Source of the DNA: Ectocarpus siliculosus
Taxonomy: Eukaryota; Sar; Phaeophyceae; Ectocarpales; Ectocarpaceae
NCBI GenBank assembly: GCA_000310025.1
Contig: FN649729.1
Coordinates: forward strand, 4,713,915-4,777,914
Direction: 5' to 3'
Length of the DNA: 64,000 nt
Both the position numbers and the translations under genes were made by a program. The notes below the pieces were generated by a model, which was given only the letters and a program-made list of their open reading frames with translations, was not told where the DNA came from and did no database searches. Positions within the stretch are counted from its first letter, which is position 1; each line of letters starts with the position of its first letter. Positions 1 to 11,900 of the stretch are shown in pieces.

Positions 1-59
1 GGTTGTTCCAAAACACCCACAACCAATCGAAACGTTCTACTACTTAAAATACATTGCAG

Positions 60-2518
60 GGGCCCTAAGAATGGTATCAAAGACCGTAGCAGAACATTGC
101 CCACCAGAAAACAGAGTGCGCACCCCCCTTCGGCTCGAAACCCGAAACACGCAGCAGGGGCAGCAGCGGCAGCAGCAGCAACTCCCTGACGGCTGGTCTC
201 TGCACGAGGACCCAACTACTGGTCACGCCTACTATCTCCACGACGCCACTCACGAATCGGTGTGGGCCGAGGCGGACGGTTCATTCCCCAGGGTGAAGTG
301 TAACGCCGCTGCTGAACGTGCACGACGAGAAGAGCACGATGGGGGTGGCGATGACGCGTGCGCGGAATGGGATGCCGGGATTGTTCTCGGTGTTGGCGCA
401 GCGGGGGCGAGGCCCGCGCCCACCGCGCCCCCACCGTCGTCGTACACCCTGGAGCTCGCAGAGCATGGAGCTGAAATCCCCAATGAAGGCAAGAAAACGT
501 GATTCTGCCGTGCATTGGAACTTCATATTCTGTTTTTCGTACGAAAAGGGTCGTTGTTGTCACATGCCTGTGTACAGTAGTTGGATCGCAAGACCCACTA
601 TGGGTGATTCCTGTCGGCAGTCTTCGAACCGTAGACACGGATGTTCCTAAAAGCCCAGGCAGACGTAAGTCAGCTGTTCGAGGCACCAAGCTTCGGTCAC
701 CGAGGTGCTCCGCGAGCCGCTCACCAGCCACATCCCCAGCAATGCCTCCGTTTGATTTCGCTTTTGTCGCGGCGCTCCGCACCTTGGACGACTACAGCAA
801 CCCAATCCATCACTTTCCCCAAACACATGGGTTGGGGGTGGAGAGATAAGCCTTCTCACCAATACCCTCAGATGGGAGGAAAAGCCTTGTGTCGAAGTTT
901 TCTGCTCCGACCTCCGTGGGATGCGAAACGTTTTTTTTTGGTGTTGCGTCGTCTCCGGGGTGCTCTCCTTGCCAAATCTTCTTGCAGAGGGACTGTCCGA
1001 GACTGCAGACGGGGGCGAGGACAAGAGCATGCTTCTGTGCACCCATGGGGTGATGTCAACGAACAACTTCTTTGCGGCGCAGCAGTTGGAGATCTTGCCG
1101 TCATCGTCCGGGGGCTCACCCATGGCCTCCGCGCCCCCAGCGGCGGAGAGCGGAGGCAGGAGGAGCTCAAACTCTCCGCTTCGTTCAGATGCCACCGGTG
1201 AAGATGACAATGTTGTCGTTGGTGTCGCTTTCTGTCGTCGTTGTTGCCTTTGTCGACGTTGTGTTCATTGCCGTTTTTGATTCTGTAGCTGAGGCTGCTG
1301 CCACGGCCATCATGTTCGAATCCATGTTTCCTCGACGCCCTCGCCAATTGTAACAACATTGCGATTGGTGTTTTGATCACCGCAGGTTTCGAAATCGCCA
1401 CGTTTTCAACGAAAACCACCGCGTCTTTTCGGACAGTTACAGTTGTTGGTGTCCCAATCTCTTCATGACAGAAACTTCAAAAGGCGCATTACCCCGAGCC
1501 ACAAACGATCGTTAGAGGTTAAGCCCTGCCCGCTAGACGAGTGCATCGTCACGTTAAGCGCTGAAATATTGTGAGGAAACGAACGGCTACGTGAACACTT
1601 CCAGTAAAAACATCATCTTATTCCAGTCATTCATGGGAAAACAAAGAATGACGAGACTTGTTCTTACAGAAACAAGTGGCCTCAAGGAACCGGCAGGCTT
1701 CAGTCGTTTTGAAACGGCTGGTTGTGAAAGTCTTTTCCCATGAGAGGCACAAGCAGAGGATAAGAAGGCCTGTGAGCCCCTCGCGCCGAAATGGGGGTTG
1801 TTTTTTGACACTGAGATATCTAATTTCCGTCCTTACGTGTTTCACGACAGCTTCGACAGTTGTAATCCTTCGCTCGCCCTCCACGCCCTCCTCACCCCGC
1901 TCCCGATAAGTCACACCACACTTGCATCTCCCCCACCCGCCCCCCCGCATCACAGCACCCACAGCCGGTGACGACAGCGAAAGTGAGTCCACCCTTGATG
2001 GGTGTAGCCCACATCAGAGTGGTGACCACGAAACCTATGACAGCAGCAGCGAATTCACCGGCAAACATTTCTCTACCGGGAAAAACGATCACAACAACAA
2101 CCTCGACCACCAACTGCGGCCAAAGTCATTCGCCTCATCTCCGCTTGGATACCGTGACTCCGGGGGGTCAGATTCCCCCCCGCCGGCTGTGGTCGTTGGC
2201 GTGTGGGACACCGCAACGGAGGCCATTTCGAGTTCGAACAATGGTATCGGCGTTGCCGGTAACACTACCGGTGTCAAGTGCACTACACTGCCACCGCCGC
2301 CATCGCAATCGCGATCGCAACCAGCGGAAGAGGAGGTGGTGGCGGCGGTGACGACCCAAACAAAGACTGCTGCTAGGGACGGCGAAACGGAAACGCCGTA
2401 CGATGATACCAACACGCCCAACCACGAGACTCTCCTTGAAAGTTCGACGACAGCTGCGGGGGGAGGAAGTAGCGGCTTCTACCCAAAAGTGGTAGATAGG
2501 GATGGATTTTCTGGTTAA
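60..2518 (+). CDS. WW-domain protein, 3' part (three exons seen)
   Basis: The window opens in an intron. An acceptor (TTGCAG) at 59 starts an exon that reads through position 71 (a Met codon) to about 500. It encodes a Gln-rich stretch, then a WW domain: LPDGW, a YY pair, and a second Trp 23 residues after the first. The usual Pro after the second Trp is missing. WW domains bind Pro-rich ligands. A second exon, 988-1197, follows a strong pyrimidine-rich acceptor (CTTCTTGCAG), is Ser/Gly/Ala-rich and ends ACCG|GTGAAG in phase 1. A third exon, 1956-2518, begins after CATCACAG in the matching phase and runs 187 codons, Ser/Thr/Pro/Asn-rich, to TAA. The donor of the WW exon could not be fixed, so joining it to exon 2 is inference; exons 2 and 3 join cleanly. 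The WW domain is firm; the rest of the protein is probably disordered and unrecognised. Confidence 0.55.
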
Positions 2519-3853
2519 TATTGTTAATTTATCACCCTTGTGAGCGTACATGGTAGGAACGGAGGAATAAATGGAAAACGCAACGCGAAGGGGCAATGGA
2601 CTCAAAATGGGGCTGGAAATAGGGGGAATCATGTGACCGAAGAAGAGGTGACTTGAAAGACGGACGAGCCAAATGTTTCGACCGACGCTGGTGCCGCCAA
2701 CCCGGGACGCGGAATTTCTGGAGGGGGCACCATAGCGACGGGGGGAGGTAGTATTCCGGGCCATACGTACCGCGAGTGTGGAGGTTCATTCTTTTAAGCT
2801 GGTGCGTCAGTAGTCATCCTGACTGGCAACCATAATGAGGGCACGGCGATAAGTGGCGATTTAGGCATGGCGATTTCAACCGTGTCGGGGCGGATATAAT
2901 AGATTTTGGAGACAAACACCATGCAAGCAACGTGTCGCGAGATAAGTTTTTCTTCGAAGTACGTATCGTGCAAACTAGTCTAAACGAAACTTCAGCCTCA
3001 GCGGCAGTAATTGGGCGTCAGCGGCAATTGATTGTGCATGGTTGCCGAGATTGGTGGGCCCATGTTCTTGCTGGTTCCACCGAAGAAATGAAAACTTTAA
3101 ATGTATCATTGATCGTTAAATGACTACAATTATAGAGCAAATTAGCGATCAATCGTGTGAGACAGCTAGTACGTAGGGCACAATATTATTTCCCGTATGG
3201 GGTTTGAGGGAACCTGAGTGAGAAGGTAATGTGTTCCACTCCACTAGTCCAGAACGTGGAAGGAAGAAACGAAGGAGCTGCTGGACCTCCGATCCCGGGG
3301 GCTACGGGGCAACGACGATGACGACGGATCCGAGAAACAGTGTGAAAGGAAGATAGGTGATTTTCTTGTAGAGGTACATTATAGACACCGCGCGGGTCGA
3401 CGGCTGGAGAATTAGGGAAAACATGGCACATCCGGATATGACTGGTGCACCGAAGGAAAACGCAGAGGTCGGTGCAGAGGAGGGGGGACGGGGCACGGCA
3501 ATATGCATCCTGATGTTGCGCCCGACAGGGAGATGCATCTAAGGGTTCCGGCTAGCCACGTTTTTGCTATAGTCTATACAGATATTTGAATCGCTAGATC
3601 CCGTTATTCAACCTTTTGCTCGAGAATATCTTCCTCTTTCTTCTCAGGACCAACAACCGAACATCTAGGGGTGACCAAAGACAGCAACATGTCCTGAAAA
3701 AAGGGGCGTCACGGCCCATGGATTGTCCGGAAGTGCCCCATTTTGCACTGAGGGGGCGAAAACGCCATTCGTGTTGTTTCATGGGACTCTCGAACATGCC
3801 TGGGGGGACCATAAGTCTCTCTTACGGGCACCTACTTGTCGGGATATAGAAAA
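2519..3853. other. Intergenic, no gene seen
   Basis: Downstream of the WW gene only short frames without convincing splice sites are present. Nothing else was recognised. Confidence 0.5.
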
Positions 3854-3921
3854 TGCGAAGGTGTACCGATTCAGGTAAAAGTCAATCGACGGATACCCTG
3901 CGAATTGGGTCCTCCTTAACA
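3854..3921 (-). repeat. Terminal repeat (3' LTR in minus orientation)
   Basis: 68 bp with TG...CA ends, matching 4132-4200 apart from a few substitutions and one missing base. A purine-rich run lies immediately inside it (3922-3931 on the minus strand). Confidence 0.65.
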
Positions 3922-4131
3922 CTCTCCACCCACAGAATTTACCCTCAACTGGGAACCTCTTGTGGCCAGGACGGGTGATTCAATGGAAGTGTCAGAAGGT
4001 TCTTTGTAGGATCGACTCCGAGGTGTTCTCAGGGCTGACACACATTTGTGTTCATGGGAAAATGCCCAAGTCTGGAGAAAAATGTGCACCCAAGGAGAAT
4101 CGAACCAGTATCCTGCCGCTGATGCCATATA

Positions 4132-4200
4132 TGCGAAGGTGTACCGATTCAGGTAAAAGTCCAATCGACGGATACCCTGCGGATCGGGCCCTCCTTAACA
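4132..4200 (-). repeat. Terminal repeat (5' LTR in minus orientation)
   Basis: 69 bp with TG...CA ends. The primer-binding-like TGG starts three bases inside it on the minus strand. Confidence 0.65.
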
Positions 4201-5869
4201 AAACCAGCTCCCAGTGAAAAATTCTTCGGTCGCGCGAGGCTCGCGGCAGGTCGGCCACCACCCGCCAAGGACGTTTCTCTGATGCCAAACGCTTTTTTCG
4301 GTCAAGGCGCTAGCCCGGTGTTCACATTCTGGACTAGTCTTTCTGCAAAGTGTGCACGTACGTGTCAGACACAACGACTTTGTATCTCGTCTCTTTCTTA
4401 GCATCCTCGAGACGTCATGGCGAAAATACCATGACAAGAAACGACTTCGGCAACCTCGACGTTTTGAGACCCACAACAAAATGCATTTCGCACTGCATTG
4501 GCCTGCCGGTGTTGTTGATCCTTCTCGAAGAAAGAGAGTTTGTCCATCGAAAGAGTAACGACGAACAAGAGCAAATATTTCAGCAGCAGCAGCAGAGAGA
4601 GGAAGTCCCCACACACACACATCCCAACCCCCCATCGGCCCGGAGGTTCTGGAAACGCCCTTGACTACATGTATGGTGCACTCGTTGTGTTTTACCCTGG
4701 CATTGGTTCTCAAGACTTGTTCGGCGTGAAACCTGTAGTACGGATGGTCCGTGTGTTCCTTGTTTACTCGGGAAATGCAACGTAGACTACTCTTACTGTT
4801 TGGATAAAACGCCATCACACGAGAACACTTGAAAAAGGCTGGCATTACTTGAGAGATATATTTCTCAATTTTTCCCTTGGATCGGTCTGGATGGGTGCCA
4901 TCCATTTTGAACACACACCAGTAGCTCGTCATGCGTGACTCGAGTCATTCGCCTTAGATTCTGACTTCGTGTACTGTGCCCCACGATGTTGTTCTTTGGG
5001 CAAGGCTCATGCTTTCATTCGGGGTTTCCTCACATCGTTTCGATATTACAATCGCCCCCCGGTTCTGCCATTTTTAAAGGGGGTACATAATATTATCAGT
5101 ACCTCGCGGTGCGCGGGGTGATCTGCAAGTTAGCACCGAAGAGCCACGATTTCTGACCACTCGGCCTGACGAGCCACATGCTGGCTAGCAGCTGATTCAG
5201 CATGTCCACGGCGGTATGTGATGAAGCTTCCGACCGCGAGCCTCAGGGTGGTGGGGTGTCGGTCATCTCTCGGCGGTCTCCAGTGCCAGAGATACACGCA
5301 GCGAGAGGCAGACGCGGTGCGAATGCCTCATAGTATACCGCGCGGATACATGGATGCATGCCTCATAATGGCCGCACGGACCGATTATTATTGGAGGAGG
5401 GGTGTTTGCATAGCGTTTTTGGGCATACCCTTGGGGACGTGGCTACGCGGAATTCTTGGGAATTTGTGCTTCATTTCTACGGCAGTTCCTCACGCGGTGG
5501 ACGCGTCCGCGGAATATCCGTGGACGTTCGTGGAAGTCGCCCGCGGATGTCCACGGACGCGTTCATATTTATTACCAAATAAAAAACCCACCGCCAGTTG
5601 GAAAGTGAACATTTTACGAGACAATGCGCGTAGACCATTTTTGCAGTCAAGGTCAACAATGAGTCTGTATGCATCTGTTCAACCAAGAGTACCCTGATGA
5701 CAGATAAATATACCGACCCACGGTTGCTCATGTCCTCGCCATTATAGCCACCGCGTTCGGGACACCGCTCGTTTCAGTTTAGGAGCCACCAGTAAAAATA
5801 TCGATCCGTTTTAGGTGCCACAGTGAAAGCATCATCAGTGAAATTATTGTTGAGACATTTTTCTTCGAG
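4201..5869. other. Intergenic; possible extension of the retroelement
   Basis: Frames here show no recognisable domain. A 480-bp open frame at 5218-5697 (+) has no reverse transcriptase or RNase H motif although it lies where these would be expected upstream of the integrase. An imperfect GC-rich inverted repeat lies at about 5498-5570. Confidence 0.4.
5498..5570. repeat. Imperfect GC-rich inverted repeat (hairpin)
   Basis: The left arm contains GGACGCGTCCGCGG and the right arm contains CCGCGGATGTCCACGG followed by ACGCG. The two arms pair imperfectly around a loop of about 15 bases. Confidence 0.5.
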
Positions 5870-6331
5870 TTGAGACCATGGTATAGGGACACCGCCACGG
5901 TTTACGGACCGTCTGCTCGACCCCACACGGATACAGCTGCATTTGCGCTCCCTATCGACGACACACAGACCGCCGACGATAACTCTCGGTTGCCCCCTGT
6001 CGTGTCTCCTGCGACCGCAACTGTCGACGCCGGCTCCCACTCTGATCGTTTGGATGCCGCCGACTCATTGCCGCCGCCTTCGACCTCTCGGTTGCAACCG
6101 CATCGTATTGATCCGTCGGAACTGATCTCTACTCGTACGCGTCGCAGAACCGCGGCTGCTGCGGGTCAGCCTCAACCCGATGTAAACTACGGTGTCGGTC
6201 CTGATTTGTCGATCCCCCCACACGCTCCGCGTGCAGCTGCCGCTGCAGGTGCTTCTCGTCGTCAAACACGAGTGACGCCAGCTGACACCACGACTGAGCT
6301 GCTGTCGAACCTGTCCCAACGGTGCTCATAG
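5870..6331 (+). pseudogene. Pol linker upstream of integrase
   Basis: A 153-residue open frame rich in Ala, Pro, Arg and Thr ends just inside the next frame. Its composition (Ala runs, Gln-Pro) continues smoothly into the start of the integrase frame, which suggests a single-base frameshift near 6320 rather than two genes. No catalytic motif is visible. Confidence 0.5.
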
Positions 6332-7719
6332 CGCCGCCGGAGACGGTTACCGACGCCCGTACGGGTCCTCTGTTGGGTTCGTCACAACCGGCTGCTGCAG
6401 CTGGTAAGGCAACGCCCGCAGTGGATTCCATGGTCCTCAATCCTGCAGAGTTCGAATTCCGTGAGTCCGTCGAACGCTACACGCGTGCCGATTGGGCGCG
6501 GGAACAGCAGAAAGAGCTGGTGTGTGAAGCCACCATCCGCTACATTCTCCTCAAACGCCCTCAGAGTCTACCTATCGATTTCTTTGCCAGAGTGTCATAT
6601 CACTCCAGGCATAGACCATCGTTGGAGGATATTCGAGAGCATGCAGATAAAGGACGCCTCGTCACTGACGATGGCCTTTGCCTCTTGGTACGAAAGAATA
6701 CCAAGCCCCCGGTCTCTTCTGACCGTCCCGGAGGACGAGCTGCACGTCTGTTGAATGACGATCCCACTCGTATTTACGTGCCCATGTTAATGCGACCTTG
6801 GGTCATGCAAGCTTGTCATGCCAACGCCCTCTGCCACCTTGGTACCGCTCGCACGCTTAGCTTGCTTGAGAGGTTTTACTGGTGGATTGGGATGAGTATC
6901 AGTACTCGTTTTTGGATTCGGCGATGTTTGAAATGTCAGGCCCGCAAAACTGCGCGCCAGACTATTCGCTGGCCGATTCTCACGATCCCTCTGCCTTCGG
7001 CACCAGGGGTCGCGATTAGCGTCGACTATTTTGGTCCGCTTCCCACAACCCCGCGAGGTTTCTCGTATATTTTGCTGTTCACTGACCGTTTCAGTCGGAG
7101 AGCCAATATGACCGCAGTGACTGACGCCGAGTTCACAGCTGAAGGTGTGTCTGACGTCCATGTCAATAAATACATGCCTGTTTGGGGATGCCCCCTCAGC
7201 ATTCTTTCTGACAACGGATTGCAGTTTTGCTCCAAACTGTCGGTTGCCATCCTAAAATTGCTACGCGTCCGGAAAATTACGACGAGCGCGTACCACCCTC
7301 GCGGCAACGGAGGAGTTGAGCGCGTGAACCACACCATGGCCCAGATGCTGGCGATGGTTGTGAATGAACGACAAGATGATTGGGACGTTCATCTCCCTCA
7401 GGTTGAATTCGCATACAACAACTCCGTTAGCGCTGCCACAGGATTGGCGCCCAATGAGGTGCATATGGCGCGCCTTCCCAGGTTTACACTGACCGTTTTT
7501 GACAACATTTACGCTCGTGGTCACCAGTCGCTTGCCCACGATCAGCTCGAGTATTGCAACCTTGCCGCCGATCGGCAACGGCGCTCCTACGAGCTAGTGC
7601 GTGAACAACACGCACTCACAGTTTCCCGTTTGGAAAGACGGAACTCGAAACTGTCTGATGCCTTACAAAACTACCCGTTTACGCTACCGGTGGTTGGGTG
7701 TGGGTCTACAACCATTTGA
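6322..7719 (+). pseudogene. Retroviral-type integrase (HHCC zinc finger and DDE core)
   Basis: A 465-residue frame. The zinc-binding N-terminal domain has His166, His172, Cys202 and Cys205 (HANALCH and CLKC). The catalytic core shows the complete DDE triad: Asp235 in SVDYFGP, Asp297 in LSDNG and Glu333 in GGVERVN, with 35 residues between the second Asp and Glu, as in active integrases. The frame begins at GTG, so it is a fragment of a longer polyprotein. It loses frame after SDALQN near 7670; the natural continuation (GGWVWVYN) lies in another frame. The catalytic residues are intact, so the inactivating frameshift may be recent. Confidence 0.9.
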
Positions 7720-8459
7720 CTACCATCTGCCAAGGTGCCAAACTCACTTCCAAGGCCCGCGCAGACGCTGACTCCCAGGTACTCAAGAAGAAGCTGTCCT
7801 TGAATTGGACAGGTCCTTTTAAATTCCTCGCAGTCGGTCCTTGCAACAAGGCTCCCGATGGCAGCCCGGTGGCTGACAAGCTCCTGTACTTGGATCTTCC
7901 CTCCGATATGCCCGGAGTGGATGCCAAGCACCGAGTTTCTGTCGCTCGTTGCAAACCGTGTGCGAATCCACACGATAGTGACGACATGCCTCGGTTCTTG
8001 CCTGCAGGCCTCACGCAGTATGTTCTCAACAACTACACGACGAAGTCTCCGCCGTACCATGTTACCGCGGACGCTGTTTCGGCGCCTGTCCGTAGGCTCG
8101 AGGTTGAGAAAATCACGGGACACCAGTCGGTTCGAGGACGTGGCGGCGTCATCGCAGTCATGTACGAGACCCACTGGAAAGGTTTTATGCGCCCCTCGTG
8201 GGAACGAGAAATGGACCTCCAACACTCTCGAAAACAAATTCTTCTGTATTGGGCTGGTACACCCGACCAACACCGGCAGACTAACCGTCTGTATCGTTTG
8301 ATGCGCATCGGCGTAGCGGAACGTGAACTGTCTCGCATCAAAGGCCTGGGTTCGAATATGTTCCCCGCGATGTTTGGGCCCGCCGTTTTCGCAACACCGT
8401 GCTGCCTGTTGGCGCACACTTCTGGTACAAGGCTCAAGACGCTCTATTATGGTGGCTAG
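7698..8459 (+). pseudogene. Integrase C-terminal domain plus chromodomain
   Basis: This frame starts with WVYNHLT, the usual strand of the integrase C-terminal domain, and continues with NWTGPFKF and KHRVSVARCKP, both typical of the region after the core. Residues about 131-185 form a chromodomain: RRLEVEKI, then YETHWKGF, then SWEREMDL. A chromodomain after integrase marks the chromovirus branch of Ty3/gypsy. The frame then drifts out near 8380, and the remaining residues up to its stop are out of frame. Confidence 0.85.
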
Positions 8460-8665
8460 GGAAAATCTCCGGACACACTCCAACTACAAACGTCTTCTTC
8501 GTTCGCTTCCTGGATGACCCTGGACCTGTCAAGATCACCCTCTCCCCTTCGCGCTACACAACAGCTATGGGAGCTGTTTGTGGTTCTTTTGGTGCCTTCA
8601 GCTGCACCGAAGTAGTCCCTTCATGCGAGGTATCTTGCGCAATGTAGACGAATCGCGCGGTACGG
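8399..8665 (+). pseudogene. C-terminal pol tail
   Basis: The frame continues the retroelement with FWYKAQDALLWWLGKI and VRFLDDPGPVKI. A further shift near 8580 is needed to read WCLQLHRSSPFMRG and RNVDESRG. I recall similar tails after the chromodomain in stramenopile gypsy elements; this was not checked. It has no known catalytic role. Confidence 0.55.
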
Positions 8666-8760
8666 CTATAGATGTGTTGCCCTTGTTTTTATGTGTATGT
8701 ATATGTATCTGTATATGTTTGTGTGTTACATGTTTGTGTTTATGTATGTTTGTCTGTATG

Positions 8761-8967
8761 TTTCTAGCTCGCCCTCTCGATCTATTTTCGAGACTGGCTA
8801 TTGCTTCTGTATGTTTCTAGCTCGCCCTCTCGATCTATTTTCGAGACTGGCTGTTGCTTCTGTATGTTTCTAGCTCGCCCTCTCGTATATTTTGAGACTG
8901 GCTATTGCTCCTTTATGCTTTCCGCTCGCCCTCTCAATCTCTTTGAGACTGGCTCTTGCTTTTGTGT
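8761..8967 (+). repeat. Tandem repeat, about 53-bp unit, four copies
   Basis: Units start at about 8761, 8814, 8867 and 8918. Each carries CTCGCCCTCTC and GAGACTGGCT. The first two are almost identical, the last two shortened. The array lies directly after the pol tail, so it probably belongs to the retroelement's 3' non-coding region. A short TGTATG microsatellite precedes it (8690-8760). Confidence 0.75.
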
Positions 8968-11900
8968 TGCGTGCTTTCTCGCCCCCGTTTGTCACTGCTC
9001 GGTCGGTTGTCGAAAGTTTTCGCTCCCCTTTCCCTATTTTTTAATGCGACCTAGGTTCGTCATTAGTTGCGGTGACGCCCAAATTTGGTGCATCGTTTAA
9101 CTCCCCCCCCCCTATGGTTTGCTTCGCATATTTTTTGGTCCAACGTTCCGCCAGTGCTTCTATTGCATGCCACGGCCAACGTGTTCCATCTTGGTACTTT
9201 CTTCAGCATTTTTCTTGATGCAATTGGCCTTGACGTACAAGTAGGATTGTTTTCCTCGCCCCCCCCCCGATCGCAAGCACGTTGTATCGTGACATGCGAA
9301 CGTTTTTTTTGGCGTTGGTTCCTGTCCTTTTCTTCGGCCGTTGTTTACGTTCCCCGGAAACCCCCTTTTGCCATGCTTTTCTCGATTTTGGTCGACCCTT
9401 AACGGTTTTCCATGTCGTTTTGATCCTGTGCAGGCTCGGTTTTCGTTTCTTACTCTTTATGTTTACGTTTCAGCACTCGATCGCATCGTCGCCCCCCTTC
9501 CCGTAAGGTTCTGGCTTACTTGATTGCGTATTCGATCGGTTCATTCGTACGAGATCGTTTGTGATTTTCTCTTCACGATTTCGTTACTTCGTGTTATGGT
9601 CTTTTCGGTTCGGATGTTTTGATTATTTTTCGCACCCATCCATGTGCCTTTTTCCGATTTTATCCGCCGAGTTTGCCGCCCCCGGTTTCTTTGTTTTCTT
9701 CTTTCTTGGTTCCGCTTCTTTGGTTTGGTTAACCCTTATGTGACTACAGGCCGATTCAGCTCCGTTCTCAACTCCGATCACTCTGCGTGCCGGAAAATCG
9801 CCGTTGTGCCTCGGCTAAGAGCAAAAAACATACATAGAGACCAGCAGGGAGACACAGGCAGCCCACCCCAAAAGCACGCTTATCAGCAATGCGCACAGGA
9901 CTCACATAGTACAATACTATTCACCCATGCTTAATCTCTCTGACGTGGGGCAGATATCCTTTCCAGATCCAATCTACTGCCTACCAGCTGTCAAAATACC
10001 ACCACTGGAGGGTACATACAGCACCCTGGACGTGATCAACCCGGTGCCGCATCGGCGTGGAAGAGCAGAGAAAGCGCACACCGGAGCCGATGCTAATGTA
10101 TTGCCTCGGTGCTTGATGTTGTTGTGATTGCGGTGCGTGTGGTTCCCAATATTGGGAGTGAAGGGTGGTTCGTCTGCTGTGTGCAAAATTTCGCTCAAAG
10201 GCAAGGGTTTTCGGGACCACAGCTCCGATCACAGCTCCGATCACAGCTCTCTATTTGTAGTACAGAATAGTTAAATTTATCACGATTTTTATGCATTTTG
10301 TGCGATAGTGGATGATGGTCTCGATTCTCTGATGAGCGGGCCGTTTTTTGTCGATCTGGCGCTTCTGTGAGGCGGTTTCCCGTCAGCGTCTTCGCATCTA
10401 GCGCCGCTAGCATTGGCGCTTGCCGTATGCTCTGTCCAAGGATGAGGTGGAGAAGATGTGCCAACAGGTATTGCTTGCACAGGTACATCCTCTGTGCGGA
10501 GGGTTGCTGTCGGAGACAGGCATGCACACCTGCTCAGAAACTTCTGCTGCTGCTGCTGTACAGCAGTAGTCTATTTCTCTCCGCATAGCTGCTACTGCTG
10601 TACAGCAGTAGTATTACTGTACTCCCGTTCGTCACCCTTACATATACCGCGTCCCCATCCCTGTGAGCCCCACACATGGACCCACTGCTGCACCATCCTT
10701 GCCGCCGTGATTTACGGGTGTACACGCATACTTGGAAGATCTTTGAGCGCAGAGAGCCAGTTGTGGGCAAAAAAACCGGACCGGTGCGGGTGAGGGTTTT
10801 GAGTTGTCGTATCTTCGATCCATCCCGCAATCCTCTTGATTGACTATTTAGAGTCCCTCCGAGGTTTGTATTTGTATCTGCATCTACGTCCACTCAGGGT
10901 GGGCTATTGTTATGGTATTTGGAGGTAGACATGTGATCGTGGTTGATCATGGTTATTTGGCGCCGTCGGATGCTAAGACATGACGTCATGCTAGATCAGG
11001 GCTTTATGCCGAGACATGCAGTCATCTGCCCTTCTGTTCAGTGTGTACGTACAGGCGATCTATGATCGTGTGTGCGCGGGATATTGTGAGTTGGCTTGGA
11101 AAGCATTAATCAAGAGACAGAGAACAACGGAAAGCAACAACAACCTGCTACTACTGTGGTCGGACAAGAGAGTTCCACACAGCTCAAAGGTGATTGATTC
11201 TGAAGGAAGGGGTCAAATACCATTACACCAGCCTATTGGTGGAACCTGGTCGATCCGCATACCGTGACATTTGAAGACGTCACGCGTACCGATTACCGTC
11301 TCCGAATCCTGTTGGCGTGGAAGGCTCGAGGCGAAAAAAGGCTGTGGGTGGGGTCTGAACCGGCACTATAGCGGGCAGCCCTCAATAGTGCCAAACCGGC
11401 ACTATTCAGGCCTGTGTCTGTGTCGAGAAATTTTACCGGCACTATACCGGACGTTGGCACCATTCAACCGGCACTATATCGGGACACCTACTGCTGTACA
11501 GGGCGCCCCCGGGCCTGGAGGAGAAAAACGAGAGCGGCGGGATCACGAATGAATAACGTTATAACGTTCCCCGCAAATAAATGTTCCTGTTCACGTCGTA
11601 GATTTCGTAGAACGCCGTTGAGGAGTCTTGTCTCTCGAAGGGGAACACGACCCATACGACCGCTCAAAACATCAATCTCCCCCACAAGTCACGCACTTTC
11701 TCCTCCTCCTGCATTTTTCAGTTGTCCACCTTAGTCACGAACATCTGCCGCCTTCTGAGTCCGACAGGTGAGATCAACGTTACCCCACTGCGTCGTTCAT
11801 ACAAAGAACGGCTTGCACTGGTGTCGGATGTCGTCACAGGCAGGTAGTAACCGGTGTGTTGTGGTTCCGGTTGATGCACGACTCCTTCCGTGGTGCCGAC

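Larger units (their letters stand above)
3854..4200 (-). mobile_element. TRIM-like miniature LTR retroelement, 347 bp
   Basis: Two near-identical direct repeats of 68-69 bp (3854-3921 and 4132-4200) each begin TG and end CA on the plus strand. They flank about 210 bp without coding capacity. Read on the minus strand, the upstream repeat is followed three bases later by TGGCATCAGCGG, which has the form of a tRNA primer-binding site (starts TGG, complement of a CCA end). The downstream repeat is preceded by a purine run, GGGTGGAGAG, the expected polypurine tract. Terminal repeats, primer site and purine tract in the right order and spacing are what define a terminal-repeat retrotransposon in miniature. 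Such elements need enzymes from an autonomous partner. A clear target-site duplication is not seen (GAAAA on the left, AAACC on the right). Confidence 0.6.
5870..8665 (+). mobile_element. Ty3/gypsy retroelement (chromovirus type), 5'-truncated and frameshifted
   Basis: This is the 3' end of a pol gene: linker, integrase, chromodomain and a conserved tail, in that order across four reading frames. Protease, reverse transcriptase and RNase H are absent upstream, and no flanking LTR pair was found, so the copy is truncated or rearranged. Reading frame changes near 6320, 7665-7690, 8380 and 8580 break the polyprotein. Integrase joined to a C-terminal chromodomain defines chromoviruses, which use the chromodomain to direct insertion to marked chromatin. 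The copy cannot be autonomous. Confidence 0.85.

Noticed and set aside
4090-4131. Possible tRNA gene on the minus strand (GGTTCGATTCTCC)
   Set aside because: No matching acceptor stem or anticodon arm; the sequence sits next to the primer-site region of the TRIM-like element.
5218-5697. Possible reverse transcriptase upstream of the integrase
   Set aside because: No DD-containing catalytic motif or RNase H residues could be found in any frame.
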